Shown piece by piece: positions 6,300-13,570 of a stretch of DNA of 17,641 bases. The stretch is from Acidimicrobiia bacterium. Lineage in GTDB: Bacteria; Actinomycetota; Acidimicrobiia; Acidimicrobiales; JACDCH01. The position numbers were made by a program, and so were the translations under genes. The notes beneath the pieces are model-generated. The model worked only from the letters and a program-made list of their open reading frames with translations. It was not told the origin of the DNA and did not search any database. The stretch spans positions 1 through 17,641 of the forward strand of contig JACDCH010000540.1 in NCBI GenBank assembly GCA_013694495.1, given 5' to 3'. How positions within the stretch are numbered: position 1 is the first letter of the stretch; each line of letters opens with the position of its first letter.

Positions 6300-7436
6300 C
6301 TAGCCTCGGGGCAGGCCGAGGATGCGCTCGCCGATGATCGTGCGCTGGATCTCCGACGTGCCGCCGGCGATCGAGGCGGCCCCGCTCCACAGCCACTGGC
6401 GGGACCAGCGACCGGCCAGGGCACCCTCGGCGCCGAGCACTTCGAGGGCGGTGGCGGAGAGGTGCTGGGTCATGTCGGTCCACGCCAGCTTCACCCAGCT
6501 CGACTCGGCGCCCGGCTCCTCGCCCCGGGCCAGACGGGACAGCGTGCGCCAGTTGTGCAGCCGCAGCACGCGCACGTCGACGAACGACTGCACGAGGTCG
6601 GCGGCGACGTGCGCGTCGTCGAGCGCGCCGCGGTCGAGGGCGAGCTCGAACAGCTCCTGGATGAACGTCTCGTGGACGACCTGCTCCTTGAACGGGAAGT
6701 TCGTGCCCCGCTCGTGGGCGAGGGTCGTGTTGGCCACCGCCCAGCCGTGATGGAGCCCACCGACGAGGTGGTCGTCGGGCACGAAGACGTCGGTGAGGAA
6801 CACCTCGTTGAACTCGGCCTCGCCGGTGATCTGCACGAGCGGGCGGATCTCGATCCCGGGCGCCAGCATGTCGACGACGAGGAACGAGATGCCGGCGTGC
6901 TTCTTGGCGTCGGGGTCGGTGCGGGCCAGGCAGATGCCCCACCGGGCGAACTTCGCGTACGACGTCCACACCTTCTGGCCGTTCAGCACCCAGCCGCCCT
7001 CGACGGGGGTGGCGGTGGTGCGGAGGCTGGCGAGGTCGCTGCCGGCGTCGGGCTCGCTGAACAGCTGGCACCACAGCTCCTCGGCGGTGAGGATCGGGCC
7101 GACCCACCGCTGCTTCTGCTCGGGCGTGCCGTGGGCGAGCAGCGTGGGCCCGGCGAGGTTGATGCCCACGCGGTTGACCGGCTGCGGCGCCCGGGCCCGG
7201 CCGTACTCGGTGTTGAAGATGGCCACGTGCACGGGCGACGCGCCCCGCCCGCCGAACTCCTCGGGCCAGTGGATGCCGACCCAGCGCCCGGCCGCCAGCC
7301 GGGCCTGCCAGCTGCGGCCCCAGGCGACCTCGGCGTCGACGTCGTCGAAGCGGGGTGGGAGCTCGAGGTTGGCCGCCAGCCAAGCCCGCACCTCGGCAGC
7401 GAACGCCGCTTCCTCGTCCGTGAACGTCAGGTCCAC
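6300..7436 (-). CDS. Acyl-CoA dehydrogenase, large-subunit type (acdA)
   Basis: 378-aa FAD enzyme of the acyl-CoA dehydrogenase family. Visible are GRGASP (64-69), NLAGPTLLAHGTPEQKQRW (93-111), the FAD/substrate loop CQLFSEPDAGSDL (123-135), the NGQKVWTSYA block (152-161) and C-terminal GGTSEIQRTIIGER. The MCAD-type catalytic Glu position is Gly358 (AGGT). Glu242 in AHERG lies where isovaleryl-CoA dehydrogenase has its base, so it may be the catalytic residue; this was aligned by eye. The GTG start is seven bases past the stop of acdB, with GAGGG overlapping that stop, so the two are co-transcribed. A large/small pair is the arrangement of the alpha2beta2 steroid side-chain enzymes of mycobacteria. 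It is strikingly similar to acdC. Confidence 0.92.
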   Translation of the reverse strand: MDLTFTDEEAAFAAEVRAWLAANLELPPRFDDVDAEVAWGRSWQARLAAGRWVGIHWPEEFGGRGASPVHVAIFNTEYGRARAPQPVNRVGINLAGPTLLAHGTPEQKQRWVGPILTAEELWCQLFSEPDAGSDLASLRTTATPVEGGWVLNGQKVWTSYAKFARWGICLARTDPDAKKHAGISFLVVDMLAPGIEIRPLVQITGEAEFNEVFLTDVFVPDDHLVGGLHHGWAVANTTLAHERGTNFPFKEQVVHETFIQELFELALDRGALDDAHVAADLVQSFVDVRVLRLHNWRTLSRLARGEEPGAESSWVKLAWTDMTQHLSATALEVLGAEGALAGRWSRQWLWSGAASIAGGTSEIQRTIIGERILGLPRG

Positions 7437-7443
7437 GGCGCCC

Positions 7444-8463
7444 TCACACGATCGTCTCGCCCCGCTCGAGCTTGCCTCGCAGCAGCCCGGCGAGGCGCTC
7501 GCGGTGGAACGGCGCGGCACCGAAGGAGACCTGGTCGAGCTGGGCCCGCTTCAGGAACAGGTGGAGGTCGTGCTCCCAGGTGAAGCCGACGCCGCCGTGC
7601 ACCTGGAGGCCCGACGCCATGATGCGGCGGGCCGCGTCGGCGCACCACACCTTGGCCGTAGAAGCGGCGACCGATGCGTCCGGGTCGCCGGCGGCGATGG
7701 ACCAGGCGCCGTGGTACACGGTCGAGCGCATGCCCTCGAGGTCGACGAGCATGTCGGCGCAGCGGTGCTTCACGGCCTGGAACGAACCGATGGGCTTGCC
7801 GAACTGCACGCGCTCCTTGGCGTGCTCGACGCTCATCTCGAGGACGCGCCCGGCCGCTCCGAGCGACTCCGCAGCGGTGGCGACGGCGCCCCGGTCGAGG
7901 AGTGCCGCGGCGTCCGCCGGTCCCCCGACCTCCTGGGCGCCGGGCCGGTCGCGGGGCAGCCAGCCGACGCATCGGGTCTGGTCCATCGCCGGCTCGGCTA
8001 CGGGGCGCTCGCCGTTGCGCAGGTCGTGCACGACGATGCCGTCGGCCGACGCGACGACGGCGACGTCGGCGACCGGCGCGTAGGGGACGAGGGTGCGCGC
8101 CGCGCCCTCGCTCCACGCCACGCAGCCGACGCCACCGCCGCCGAGCAGCGCATCGGCCCACGCCGTGCCGCGCGTGGCGCCCACGGCGAGGAGGGTCTGG
8201 TGGAACGGCCCTGGCGCGACGTGGCGCCCCACCTCCTCCATGAGCACGGCGGCCTCGACGAAGCCGAGCCCGAGGCCCCCGGCGTCGTCCGGCACGTCGA
8301 TGCCGAGCCAGCCCTGGTCGGCCATCGCCGCCCACAGGTGCCGGTCGTAGGGCTCGCCGCTGACGAGGTGGGCCCGGACCCGCGCCGGTGCGGCCAGGTC
8401 GTCGAGCAGGCCGCGGGCGGCGTCTCGCAGCGCGACCTGGTCGTCGGAGAGCTCGAAGTCCAT
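7444..8463 (-). CDS. Acyl-CoA dehydrogenase, short small-subunit type (acdB)
   Basis: 339 aa, shorter than typical acyl-CoA dehydrogenases (about 380). It has the N-terminal helices (DDQVALRDAARGLL), GGLGLGFVEAAVLMEEVGR (62-80) and the late signature ERVQFGKPIGSFQ (217-229), then LQVHGGVGFTWEHDL (286-300). It lacks the middle-domain CQLFSEPDAGSD-type loop of its partner. After LFLKRA it has SFGAAPFHRERL instead of an EGTSEIQR motif, so no canonical catalytic Glu is present. It would be the non-catalytic or FAD-sharing partner of acdA, as in heteromeric FadE pairs; this is inference. The ATG lies 27 bp from the GTG of divergent acdC with a perfect palindrome between. The predicted transcript start, about 8467, is only a few bases upstream of the ATG. 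Confidence 0.9.
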   Translation of the reverse strand: MDFELSDDQVALRDAARGLLDDLAAPARVRAHLVSGEPYDRHLWAAMADQGWLGIDVPDDAGGLGLGFVEAAVLMEEVGRHVAPGPFHQTLLAVGATRGTAWADALLGGGGVGCVAWSEGAARTLVPYAPVADVAVVASADGIVVHDLRNGERPVAEPAMDQTRCVGWLPRDRPGAQEVGGPADAAALLDRGAVATAAESLGAAGRVLEMSVEHAKERVQFGKPIGSFQAVKHRCADMLVDLEGMRSTVYHGAWSIAAGDPDASVAASTAKVWCADAARRIMASGLQVHGGVGFTWEHDLHLFLKRAQLDQVSFGAAPFHRERLAGLLRGKLERGETIV

Positions 8464-8471
8464 GCGGTTTC

Positions 8472-8485
8472 TGACGCTAGCGTCA
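8472..8485. promoter_or_regulatory. Perfect palindromic operator with two embedded divergent -10 elements, box 4
   Basis: TGACGCTAGCGTCA is a perfect 14-bp palindrome in the middle of the 27-bp acdB/acdC divergent gap. Each strand reads TAGCGT (8478-8483 plus; 8479-8474 minus), a TANNNT -10 element. These predict starts at about 8490 (acdC GTG at 8491) and 8467 (acdB ATG at 8463), so both mRNAs would be nearly leaderless. One bound dimer would cover both -10 elements. It is the best match to the shared TRAC-N6-GTCA box. Confidence 0.7.
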
Positions 8486-8490
8486 CCGCA

Positions 8491-9666
8491 GTGGACCTCA
8501 CGCCAACCCCGGACCAGCGCCGCTTCCGCGACGAGGTGCGCACCTGGCTCCAGGCCAACCTCCCGTGGGAGTGGGGGGTCGGGCTGCCGCCGAAGCACGA
8601 CGACCTCACCGAGGAGGTGGCCGCCGGGCGCGAGTGGCAGGCGAAGCTCGCCGGTGCCCGCTACGTCGGCGTCACCTGGCCCACCGAGCTCGGCGGTCGG
8701 GGCGCCGGACCCCTGGAGCACTACATCGTCCAGGAGGAGCTGGCCCGGGCCCGGGCGCCCGAGCTCGTCGGCCGCATCGGCATCAACCTCGCCGGCCCGA
8801 CGCTGCTCGCCCACGGCACGCCCGAGCAGAAGCAGCGGTGGCTGCCGCACATCCTCGACGCGTCGACGATCGTGTGCCAGCTCTTCAGCGAGCCCGACGC
8901 CGGGAGCGACCTCACGAGCCTGCGGACGAGCGCAGTGCGCGCCGACGGCGGCTGGGTGCTGAACGGCCAGAAGGTGTGGACGTCGTACGCGCAGTTCGCC
9001 GACTGGGGGATCTGCCTGGCCCGTACCGACCCGGAGGCGCCGAAGAACAAGGGCATCACGTTCTTCGTCGTCGACATGCACGCGCCGGGCGTGGAGGTCC
9101 GACCCCTCGTGCAGCTCACCGGCGAGGCCGAGTTCAACGAGGTGTTCCTGCAGGACGTGTTCGTGGCCGACGACCAGGTCGTCGGCGAGGTGCACCGCGG
9201 CTGGCAGGTGGCCAACTCGACGCTCTCGCACGAGCGAGGCACGAACCCGCGCCAACTCGTGATCCACGTGCAGCTCATCGAGGAGCTGCTGCGGCTGGCG
9301 ATGGCCAACGGCAGCTACGACGACCCGCACGTACGCCACGGCCTCGTGCAGGCCTACACCGAGGTCCGCATCTTCCAGCTCGCCAACTGGCGCTCGCTGT
9401 CGAAGCTGGCCAAGGGCAAGGAGCCCGGTCCCGAGGGCAGCGCCCTCAAGCTGTACTGGAGCGAGATGAGCAAGCGCCTGCACGAGGTGGCGATGGCCGT
9501 CGTCGGCCCGGCCTCGCCGCTGTGGCGCGGCGCCGACGGCAACCCCGGCGACGGCACCTGGCAGCGCTCGTGGCTCTACTACCACGCCGCCTCCATCTGG
9601 GCCGGCACGAACGAGATCCAGCGCACGATCGTCGGCGAGCGCGTGCTCGGCCTCCCCCGCAGCTGA
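8491..9666 (+). CDS. Acyl-CoA dehydrogenase, paralogue of acdA (acdC)
   Basis: 391 aa. It shares long identical blocks with acdA: GINLAGPTLLAHGT (97-110), QLFSEPDAGSDL (130-141), GGWVLNGQKVWTSYA (153-167), GEAEFNEVFL (211-220) and EIQRT-GER near the end. The MCAD-type Glu position is Ala371 (WAGTNEIQ), while Glu248 in SHERG matches Glu242 of acdA, so both share the same likely catalytic arrangement. The GTG start is set by the -10 at 8478-8483, with predicted transcription at about 8490. It diverges from acdB, so the acdA and acdC copies flank the small-subunit gene. It may pair with acdB as an alternative large subunit or act on a different chain length. The stop is 25 bp from the convergent CoA-transferase stop. 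Confidence 0.92.
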   Translation: MDLTPTPDQRRFRDEVRTWLQANLPWEWGVGLPPKHDDLTEEVAAGREWQAKLAGARYVGVTWPTELGGRGAGPLEHYIVQEELARARAPELVGRIGINLAGPTLLAHGTPEQKQRWLPHILDASTIVCQLFSEPDAGSDLTSLRTSAVRADGGWVLNGQKVWTSYAQFADWGICLARTDPEAPKNKGITFFVVDMHAPGVEVRPLVQLTGEAEFNEVFLQDVFVADDQVVGEVHRGWQVANSTLSHERGTNPRQLVIHVQLIEELLRLAMANGSYDDPHVRHGLVQAYTEVRIFQLANWRSLSKLAKGKEPGPEGSALKLYWSEMSKRLHEVAMAVVGPASPLWRGADGNPGDGTWQRSWLYYHAASIWAGTNEIQRTIVGERVLGLPRS

Positions 9667-9691
9667 CCCGCCCCTCTGAACCGGGGGTTGG

Positions 9692-10876
9692 TCAGATGAT
9701 GCCGTCGGACTCGAGGCGGTCGACGGTGGCGTCGTCGAGGGCGAGGACCTCGCGCAGGACAGCCCGGGAGTGCTCGCCGAGGCGGGGGGCGCCGGTGGGG
9801 GCGACGGGCCGGCCGACGCGGGGGAACGGCGCCTGCTGGCGGACCGGTCCGAGCACGGGGTCGTCGACCGTCACGATGTCGCCCCGGGCGGCCATGTGCG
9901 GGTCGTCGAAGATGTCGGCGACCGTGTAGGCCGACGCCACCGGCACCGCGTGGGCCAGGCAGGCGGCCTCGACGTCGGCCGCCGGCCGCGCCGCAGCCCA
10001 GTCGGCCACGATGCCGTTGATCTCGTCGCCGTGGGCGGCCCGGTCGGCGAGCGTCGCGAACCGCGGATCCTCGGGCAGGTCCGTGCGATCCATCGCCGCG
10101 CAGAGCCGGGCGAAGTTGGCGTCGCTCCCGGCGACGATGCAGACGCAGCCGCCGTCGGCGGTGGCGAAGTTGTCGAGCGGCGCCGAGTTCGCCAGCCGGT
10201 TGCCCTCCCGGTTGCGCACGACGCCGAGGCGGTCGTAGGCAGCCAGCGTCCACTCGAGGATCCGGAGGGTGGCGCCGTAGAGGGCGGCGTCGATCACCAC
10301 GCCCTTACCGCCCTCCTTCCGGTCGCGCCCGTACAGCGCGCTCACCGCGGCGTGCGCCGCGAACGTGCCCGTCAGGTAGTCGGAGATCGTGACGCCCACC
10401 CGCACCGGCGGGCGGTCGGGGTACCCGGTGAGGTGGAGCAGGCCGCCGGCGGCGATGCCCGTGCGGTCGAGGCCGGGCCGTTCGGCGTACGGGCCGTCCT
10501 GCCCGTAGCCCGAGATCCGCACCCACACGATGCGCTCCTCGCAGTCGCCGGGGCCGATGCCCCACCGCTCGAGCGTGCCGGGGCGGAAGTTCTCGACGAC
10601 GACGTCGGCGGTGGCGGCCAGGCGCCGGAACACGTCCTGCCCCTCGGGCCGGCGCAGGTCGAGGGTGAGGCTGCGCCGGCCCCGCCCCTCGACCGCCCAG
10701 AACAGCGAGTAGCCGCCGTCGAAGGGGCCGATGCCGCGCATGAAGTCACCCGTCCCGGGCTGCTCCACCTTGATGACGTCGGCGCCCTGCTCGCCCAGCA
10801 GGCCGGCACAGAACGGGGCCGCGATCCGGGTGCCGATGTCGAGCACGCGCAGGCCTGCCAGCGGTCCGTCAGCCAC
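9692..10876 (-). CDS. CaiB/BaiF class III CoA-transferase
   Basis: 394 aa with the class III fold: GLRVLDIGTRIAAPFC (8-23), GADVIKVEQPGTGD (31-44), VVVENFRPGTLERWGI (92-107) and RISGYGQDGP (120-129). ERPGLD follows, with Asp137 matching the aspartate that forms the acyl anhydride in formyl-CoA transferase. It would move CoA from one acid to another, for example activating an incoming carboxylate without ATP. The start is GTG 10876 rather than an ATG 33 bp upstream. The family motif begins right after it, TACGGT (10888-10883) predicts transcription exactly at 10876, and the longer start would place box 5 inside the coding region. It is divergent from the amidohydrolase. The substrate is unknown. 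Confidence 0.92.
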   Translation of the reverse strand: MADGPLAGLRVLDIGTRIAAPFCAGLLGEQGADVIKVEQPGTGDFMRGIGPFDGGYSLFWAVEGRGRRSLTLDLRRPEGQDVFRRLAATADVVVENFRPGTLERWGIGPGDCEERIVWVRISGYGQDGPYAERPGLDRTGIAAGGLLHLTGYPDRPPVRVGVTISDYLTGTFAAHAAVSALYGRDRKEGGKGVVIDAALYGATLRILEWTLAAYDRLGVVRNREGNRLANSAPLDNFATADGGCVCIVAGSDANFARLCAAMDRTDLPEDPRFATLADRAAHGDEINGIVADWAAARPAADVEAACLAHAVPVASAYTVADIFDDPHMAARGDIVTVDDPVLGPVRQQAPFPRVGRPVAPTGAPRLGEHSRAVLREVLALDDATVDRLESDGII

Positions 10877-10882
10877 CGCCGG

Positions 10883-10888
10883 ACCGTA
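10883..10888 (-). promoter_or_regulatory. Predicted -10 of the CoA-transferase, leaderless start
   Basis: TACGGT on the minus strand (10888 to 10883) fits TANNNT. The base seven positions past it is 10876, the G of the GTG. A TGACAT element (10913-10908) inside box 5 may serve as a -35, though the 19-nt spacer is long. Confidence 0.45.
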
Positions 10889-10898
10889 GCCGACCTCG

Positions 10899-10928
10899 TT
10901 GACGCACATGTCAGAAACGACGTAGCCT
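10899..10928 (+). promoter_or_regulatory. Predicted promoter of the amidohydrolase and double-TetR genes
   Basis: TTGACG (10899-10904), an 18-nt spacer and TAGCCT (10923-10928) predict a start near 10935, followed by GAGGAG (10954-10959) and the GTG at 10964. The -35 and first half of the spacer are covered by box 5. If the two genes are co-transcribed, this is also the regulator's promoter and would be autoregulated. Confidence 0.55.
10900..10913. promoter_or_regulatory. Candidate operator, T(G/A)AC-N6-GTCA box 5
   Basis: TGACGCACATGTCA sits in the 87-bp divergent region between the CoA-transferase and the amidohydrolase and overlaps the -35 of the plus-strand promoter. It differs from the ligase box (2537-2550) by two bases. 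Its position allows one protein to control both directions, including the operon that encodes the double-TetR regulator. Confidence 0.6.
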
Positions 10929-10963
10929 CCCGCCCGATCCGCAACGTGAACGCGAGGAGCGAC

Positions 10964-12157
10964 GTGCCTTCAAGATCGTTGGACTTCGAGGTCTTCGACG
11001 TCGACAACCACCTCTACGAGACCGAGGACGCGCTCACGAAGTTCCTCCCCGACCAGTACAAGGGCGTCATCGACTACGTCCAGGTGCGGGGGCGCACCAA
11101 GATCGTCGTGAAGGGCGTCATCAGCGACTACATCCCGAACCCGACCTTCGAGGTCGTCGCCAAGCCCGGGGCGCAGGAGGCCTACTTCCGCCAGGGCAAC
11201 CCGGAGGGCAAGTCGTACCGCGAGCTCGTCGGCGAGCCCATGCGCTGCATCCCCGCCTTCCGCGAACCGGCGCCCCGCCTCGAGCTCATGAACGAGCTCG
11301 GCGTCGACCGCTCGCTCATGTTCCCGACGCTGGCCAGCCTCGTCGAGGAGCGGCTCAAGGACGAGGTCGAGGCCACCCACGCGGTCATCCACGCCCTGAA
11401 CGAGTGGCTGTACGAGACGTGGTCGTTCGACTACGAGGGCCGCATCTTCGCCACGCCGGTCATCACCCTGCCGATCGTCGACAAGGCGATCGAGGAGCTC
11501 CAGTGGTGCCTCGAGCGGGGCGCCCGCACGGTGCTCATCCGCCCCGCGCCGGTACCGAGCACGAGGGGCACCACCCGGTCGCCGGGCCTCCCGGAGTTCG
11601 ACCCGTTCTGGCAAGCCGTCGTCGACAGCGGGATCTTCGTGTCGATGCACGCGTCGGACAGCGGCTACGCCCGCTACGTGAACGACTGGGAGGGCACCAA
11701 CGAGTTCCTGCCCTTCAAGCCGAGCGCCTTCCGCAACGTCAGCCAGTCGCACCGGCCCATCGAGGACGCCATGGCGGCCATGATCTGCCATGGCGCGTTC
11801 TCCCGCTTCCCGGGCCTCAAGGTCGCCGTCGTCGAGAACGGCAGCGGCTTCGTGCGGCCGCTCTTCCAAAACCTGGCCGAGGCGTACCGGATGATGCCCC
11901 AGGAGTTCGCCGAGGACCCGATCGAGACGTTCAAGCGCAACGTCTACGTGCACCCGTTCCACGAGGACGACGTACACAGCCTCATCGAGCAGCTGGGCTC
12001 CGACCACATCCTGTTCGGCTCCGACTTCCCGCACCCGGAGGGCCTGGCCGATCCGCTCTCGTTCGTCGACGACCTCGAGGGCCTCCCCCGCGCGGACATC
12101 GTCAAGATCATGGGCGCCAACCTGGCCGGGCTCGTGAAGGTCGGCGCCTCCGCTTGA
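10964..12157 (+). CDS. Amidohydrolase-2 family metal-dependent hydrolase or decarboxylase
   Basis: 397-aa TIM-barrel protein of the amidohydrolase-2 (ACMSD-like) group. The first-strand motif is DVDNHLYE (12-19), a DNH variant common in actinobacterial members instead of HxH. Further candidate metal or active-site residues are His229 (SMHASDSG), Glu291 (VVENGSGF) and Asp354 in FGSDFPHPEG. These enzymes hydrolyse or decarboxylate small carboxylic substrates; which one here is not readable. GAGGAG at 10954-10959, four bases before GTG 10964, fixes the start. The stop overlaps the TTG of the double-TetR gene (TTGA, 12154-12157), so the enzyme and regulator are probably made from one mRNA. Genes of this type often sit in actinobacterial lipid and aromatic clusters. 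Confidence 0.85.
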   Translation: MPSRSLDFEVFDVDNHLYETEDALTKFLPDQYKGVIDYVQVRGRTKIVVKGVISDYIPNPTFEVVAKPGAQEAYFRQGNPEGKSYRELVGEPMRCIPAFREPAPRLELMNELGVDRSLMFPTLASLVEERLKDEVEATHAVIHALNEWLYETWSFDYEGRIFATPVITLPIVDKAIEELQWCLERGARTVLIRPAPVPSTRGTTRSPGLPEFDPFWQAVVDSGIFVSMHASDSGYARYVNDWEGTNEFLPFKPSAFRNVSQSHRPIEDAMAAMICHGAFSRFPGLKVAVVENGSGFVRPLFQNLAEAYRMMPQEFAEDPIETFKRNVYVHPFHEDDVHSLIEQLGSDHILFGSDFPHPEGLADPLSFVDDLEGLPRADIVKIMGANLAGLVKVGASA

Positions 12158-13485
12158 CGCTACCTGTCCCGGACGGCGAGCCCGAGTCGGTGCTGCGGCG
12201 GGCACCGTTCTCCGACAACCCCAACGTCGGCCTCCGGGGCCAGCGGGCGCAGCAGCGCATCCTGCACGCCGCCCTCCAAGTGTTCGGCGAAGTCGGCTAC
12301 CACCCCGCCGGCATCGTGCGCATCACCGAGGTGGCGGGCTGCTCCCGGGCGTCCTTCTACCAGTACTTCTCGAGCAAGGAGGACGTGTTCCGCCACCTCG
12401 CCGGGCAGGTCGCCCGTCAGCTCACCGCGTCGGCGGAGACCATCGGCGCCACCACCGCCGACCGCGCCGGCTGGCAGGAGCTGCGGGCCTGGATCGAGCG
12501 CCACGGCGAGATCTACGCCCGCTACGAGCCCGTGTTCCAGGCCTTCCAGGCCGCGGTCGAGAGCGACGACGCCGTGGCCAGCGGCTCCGACCGCATCCTG
12601 CGGCGCCACGTCGCCGGCCTCCGGGGGAAGCTGGCCGGCGCGACGCTGCCGCCTGGTCAGGTCGACGGCGTGATCGAGCTCCTGCTCCAGTGCCTGACCC
12701 GCGCCCCGCGCGTCAGCGACGTGCTCCGCACCGCGGTGCCGAGCGCCACGTTGCGCCAGAGCCGGGTGCGCGACGCCCTCACCGACGTCGTGCACCGCAC
12801 GTTGTTCGGCCTCGACTCGGCGGTGAACGTCCGGCCGAGCCCGAAGCGGCGCCTCCCGCGCGTACGTCTCGGCGCCGCCGTCCTCGACGGGCTGCAGGCC
12901 GACGTCCAGGCGGCGCGTGACCTCACCGGCGCCGGCGCCCGCACCCTCTCGGCGCTGCTCGAAGCGGCCCACGACGTGCTCATCGCCCGCGGCTACCACG
13001 GCACCCGGGTCGACGACGTCACCACCGCCGCCGGCGTGTCCCACGGCGCGTTCTACCGGTACTTCGAGAACAAGGACCACCTCGTCCGACTGCTCGCCAT
13101 CCGAGCGATGCAGCGGCTTTCCTCGGCGTTCGACGAGATCCCCGACGTGGCCGGCGACCCCGGGCCGGCCAGCTCGGCGGCGCTGCGCCGGTGGCTCCGG
13201 CGCTACGCGAGCACGAACGCCACGGAGGCCGCCATCATCCGGGTGTGGGTCGACGCCACCGCCGACGATCCGATGCTCAGCCTCGAGTCGGCGGCCGCCC
13301 TCGACTGGGGCCGGGCCCGCATGGTGCGCTTCCTCGAGCCCCGGGGGTTCGGCGACGTCGACACCGAGGCGCTGCTGCTCGTCGTGCTCATCGACGCCAT
13401 CGGCGCCCACCGTCGCTCCCCCGCCGCCATCGAGCCGGCCGCCCTGATCATCGAGCGGGGCCTCCTCGGGATCGGCCGGCGGTGA
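12154..13485 (+). CDS. Double TetR-family transcriptional regulator (two fused TetR units, Mce3R-like architecture)
   Basis: 443 aa containing two complete TetR units in one uninterrupted frame. The first DNA-binding domain spans about 31-82 (AALQVFGEVGYHP, then ITEVAGCSRASFYQYFSSKE). A ligand-binding helical region runs about 90-220, and a basic linker with PSPKRRLPRVRLG lies at 228-240. The second DNA-binding domain spans about 263-314 (DDVTTAAGVSHGAFYRYFEN), followed by its own helical domain to the end. Normal TetR proteins are about 200 aa. Mce3R of M. tuberculosis, a lipid-metabolism regulator, is a known double-TetR protein. The start is TTG 12154 overlapping the amidohydrolase stop; GTG 12190 is an alternative. 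It probably represses acyl-CoA genes here, with an acyl-CoA-like ligand; both points are inference. Confidence 0.9.
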   Translation: MTLPVPDGEPESVLRRAPFSDNPNVGLRGQRAQQRILHAALQVFGEVGYHPAGIVRITEVAGCSRASFYQYFSSKEDVFRHLAGQVARQLTASAETIGATTADRAGWQELRAWIERHGEIYARYEPVFQAFQAAVESDDAVASGSDRILRRHVAGLRGKLAGATLPPGQVDGVIELLLQCLTRAPRVSDVLRTAVPSATLRQSRVRDALTDVVHRTLFGLDSAVNVRPSPKRRLPRVRLGAAVLDGLQADVQAARDLTGAGARTLSALLEAAHDVLIARGYHGTRVDDVTTAAGVSHGAFYRYFENKDHLVRLLAIRAMQRLSSAFDEIPDVAGDPGPASSAALRRWLRRYASTNATEAAIIRVWVDATADDPMLSLESAAALDWGRARMVRFLEPRGFGDVDTEALLLVVLIDAIGAHRRSPAAIEPAALIIERGLLGIGRR

Positions 13486-13504
13486 CACTCGCCTCCGACC
13501 CCCC

Positions 13505-13570
13505 CCCCATCGTTCTTTGGCATCACCGTCGCAGCAGCTGAGACCCACCTGCCAAAGAATGGGGTGGGTC
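13505..13570. terminator. Convergent intergenic hairpins, probable bidirectional terminator
   Basis: Between the double-TetR stop (13485) and the LLM stop (13569) are two overlapping inverted repeats. TTCTTTGGCA (13513-13522) pairs perfectly with TGCCAAAGAA (13550-13559), extended by CCCCA and TGGGG arms with a 3-nt bulge. GACCCACC (13542-13549) also pairs with GGTGGGTC (13563-13570), using part of the same sequence, so the two stems compete. A run of ten C lies just before (13499-13508). There is no T tract. Convergent placement suggests transcription ending in both directions. Confidence 0.5.

Noticed and set aside
10877..10909. CoA-transferase start at ATG 10909
   Set aside because: The family core begins at VADGPLAGLRVLDIG, a -10 element predicts transcription at 10876, and the longer start would make the box coding sequence.
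2568..12157. A classical cholesterol or steroid catabolic cluster (KstR type)
   Set aside because: No steroid-ring genes are visible and the operator motif differs from the KstR and KstR2 palindromes as I know them. The enzymes are generic acyl-CoA types, so I do not assign a substrate.
12154..13485. The double-TetR gene being two genes joined by a base-call error
   Set aside because: The frame is uninterrupted across the linker, the linker is coding-like and basic, and the same architecture exists in Mce3R. I see no internal start with a ribosome site near residue 260.
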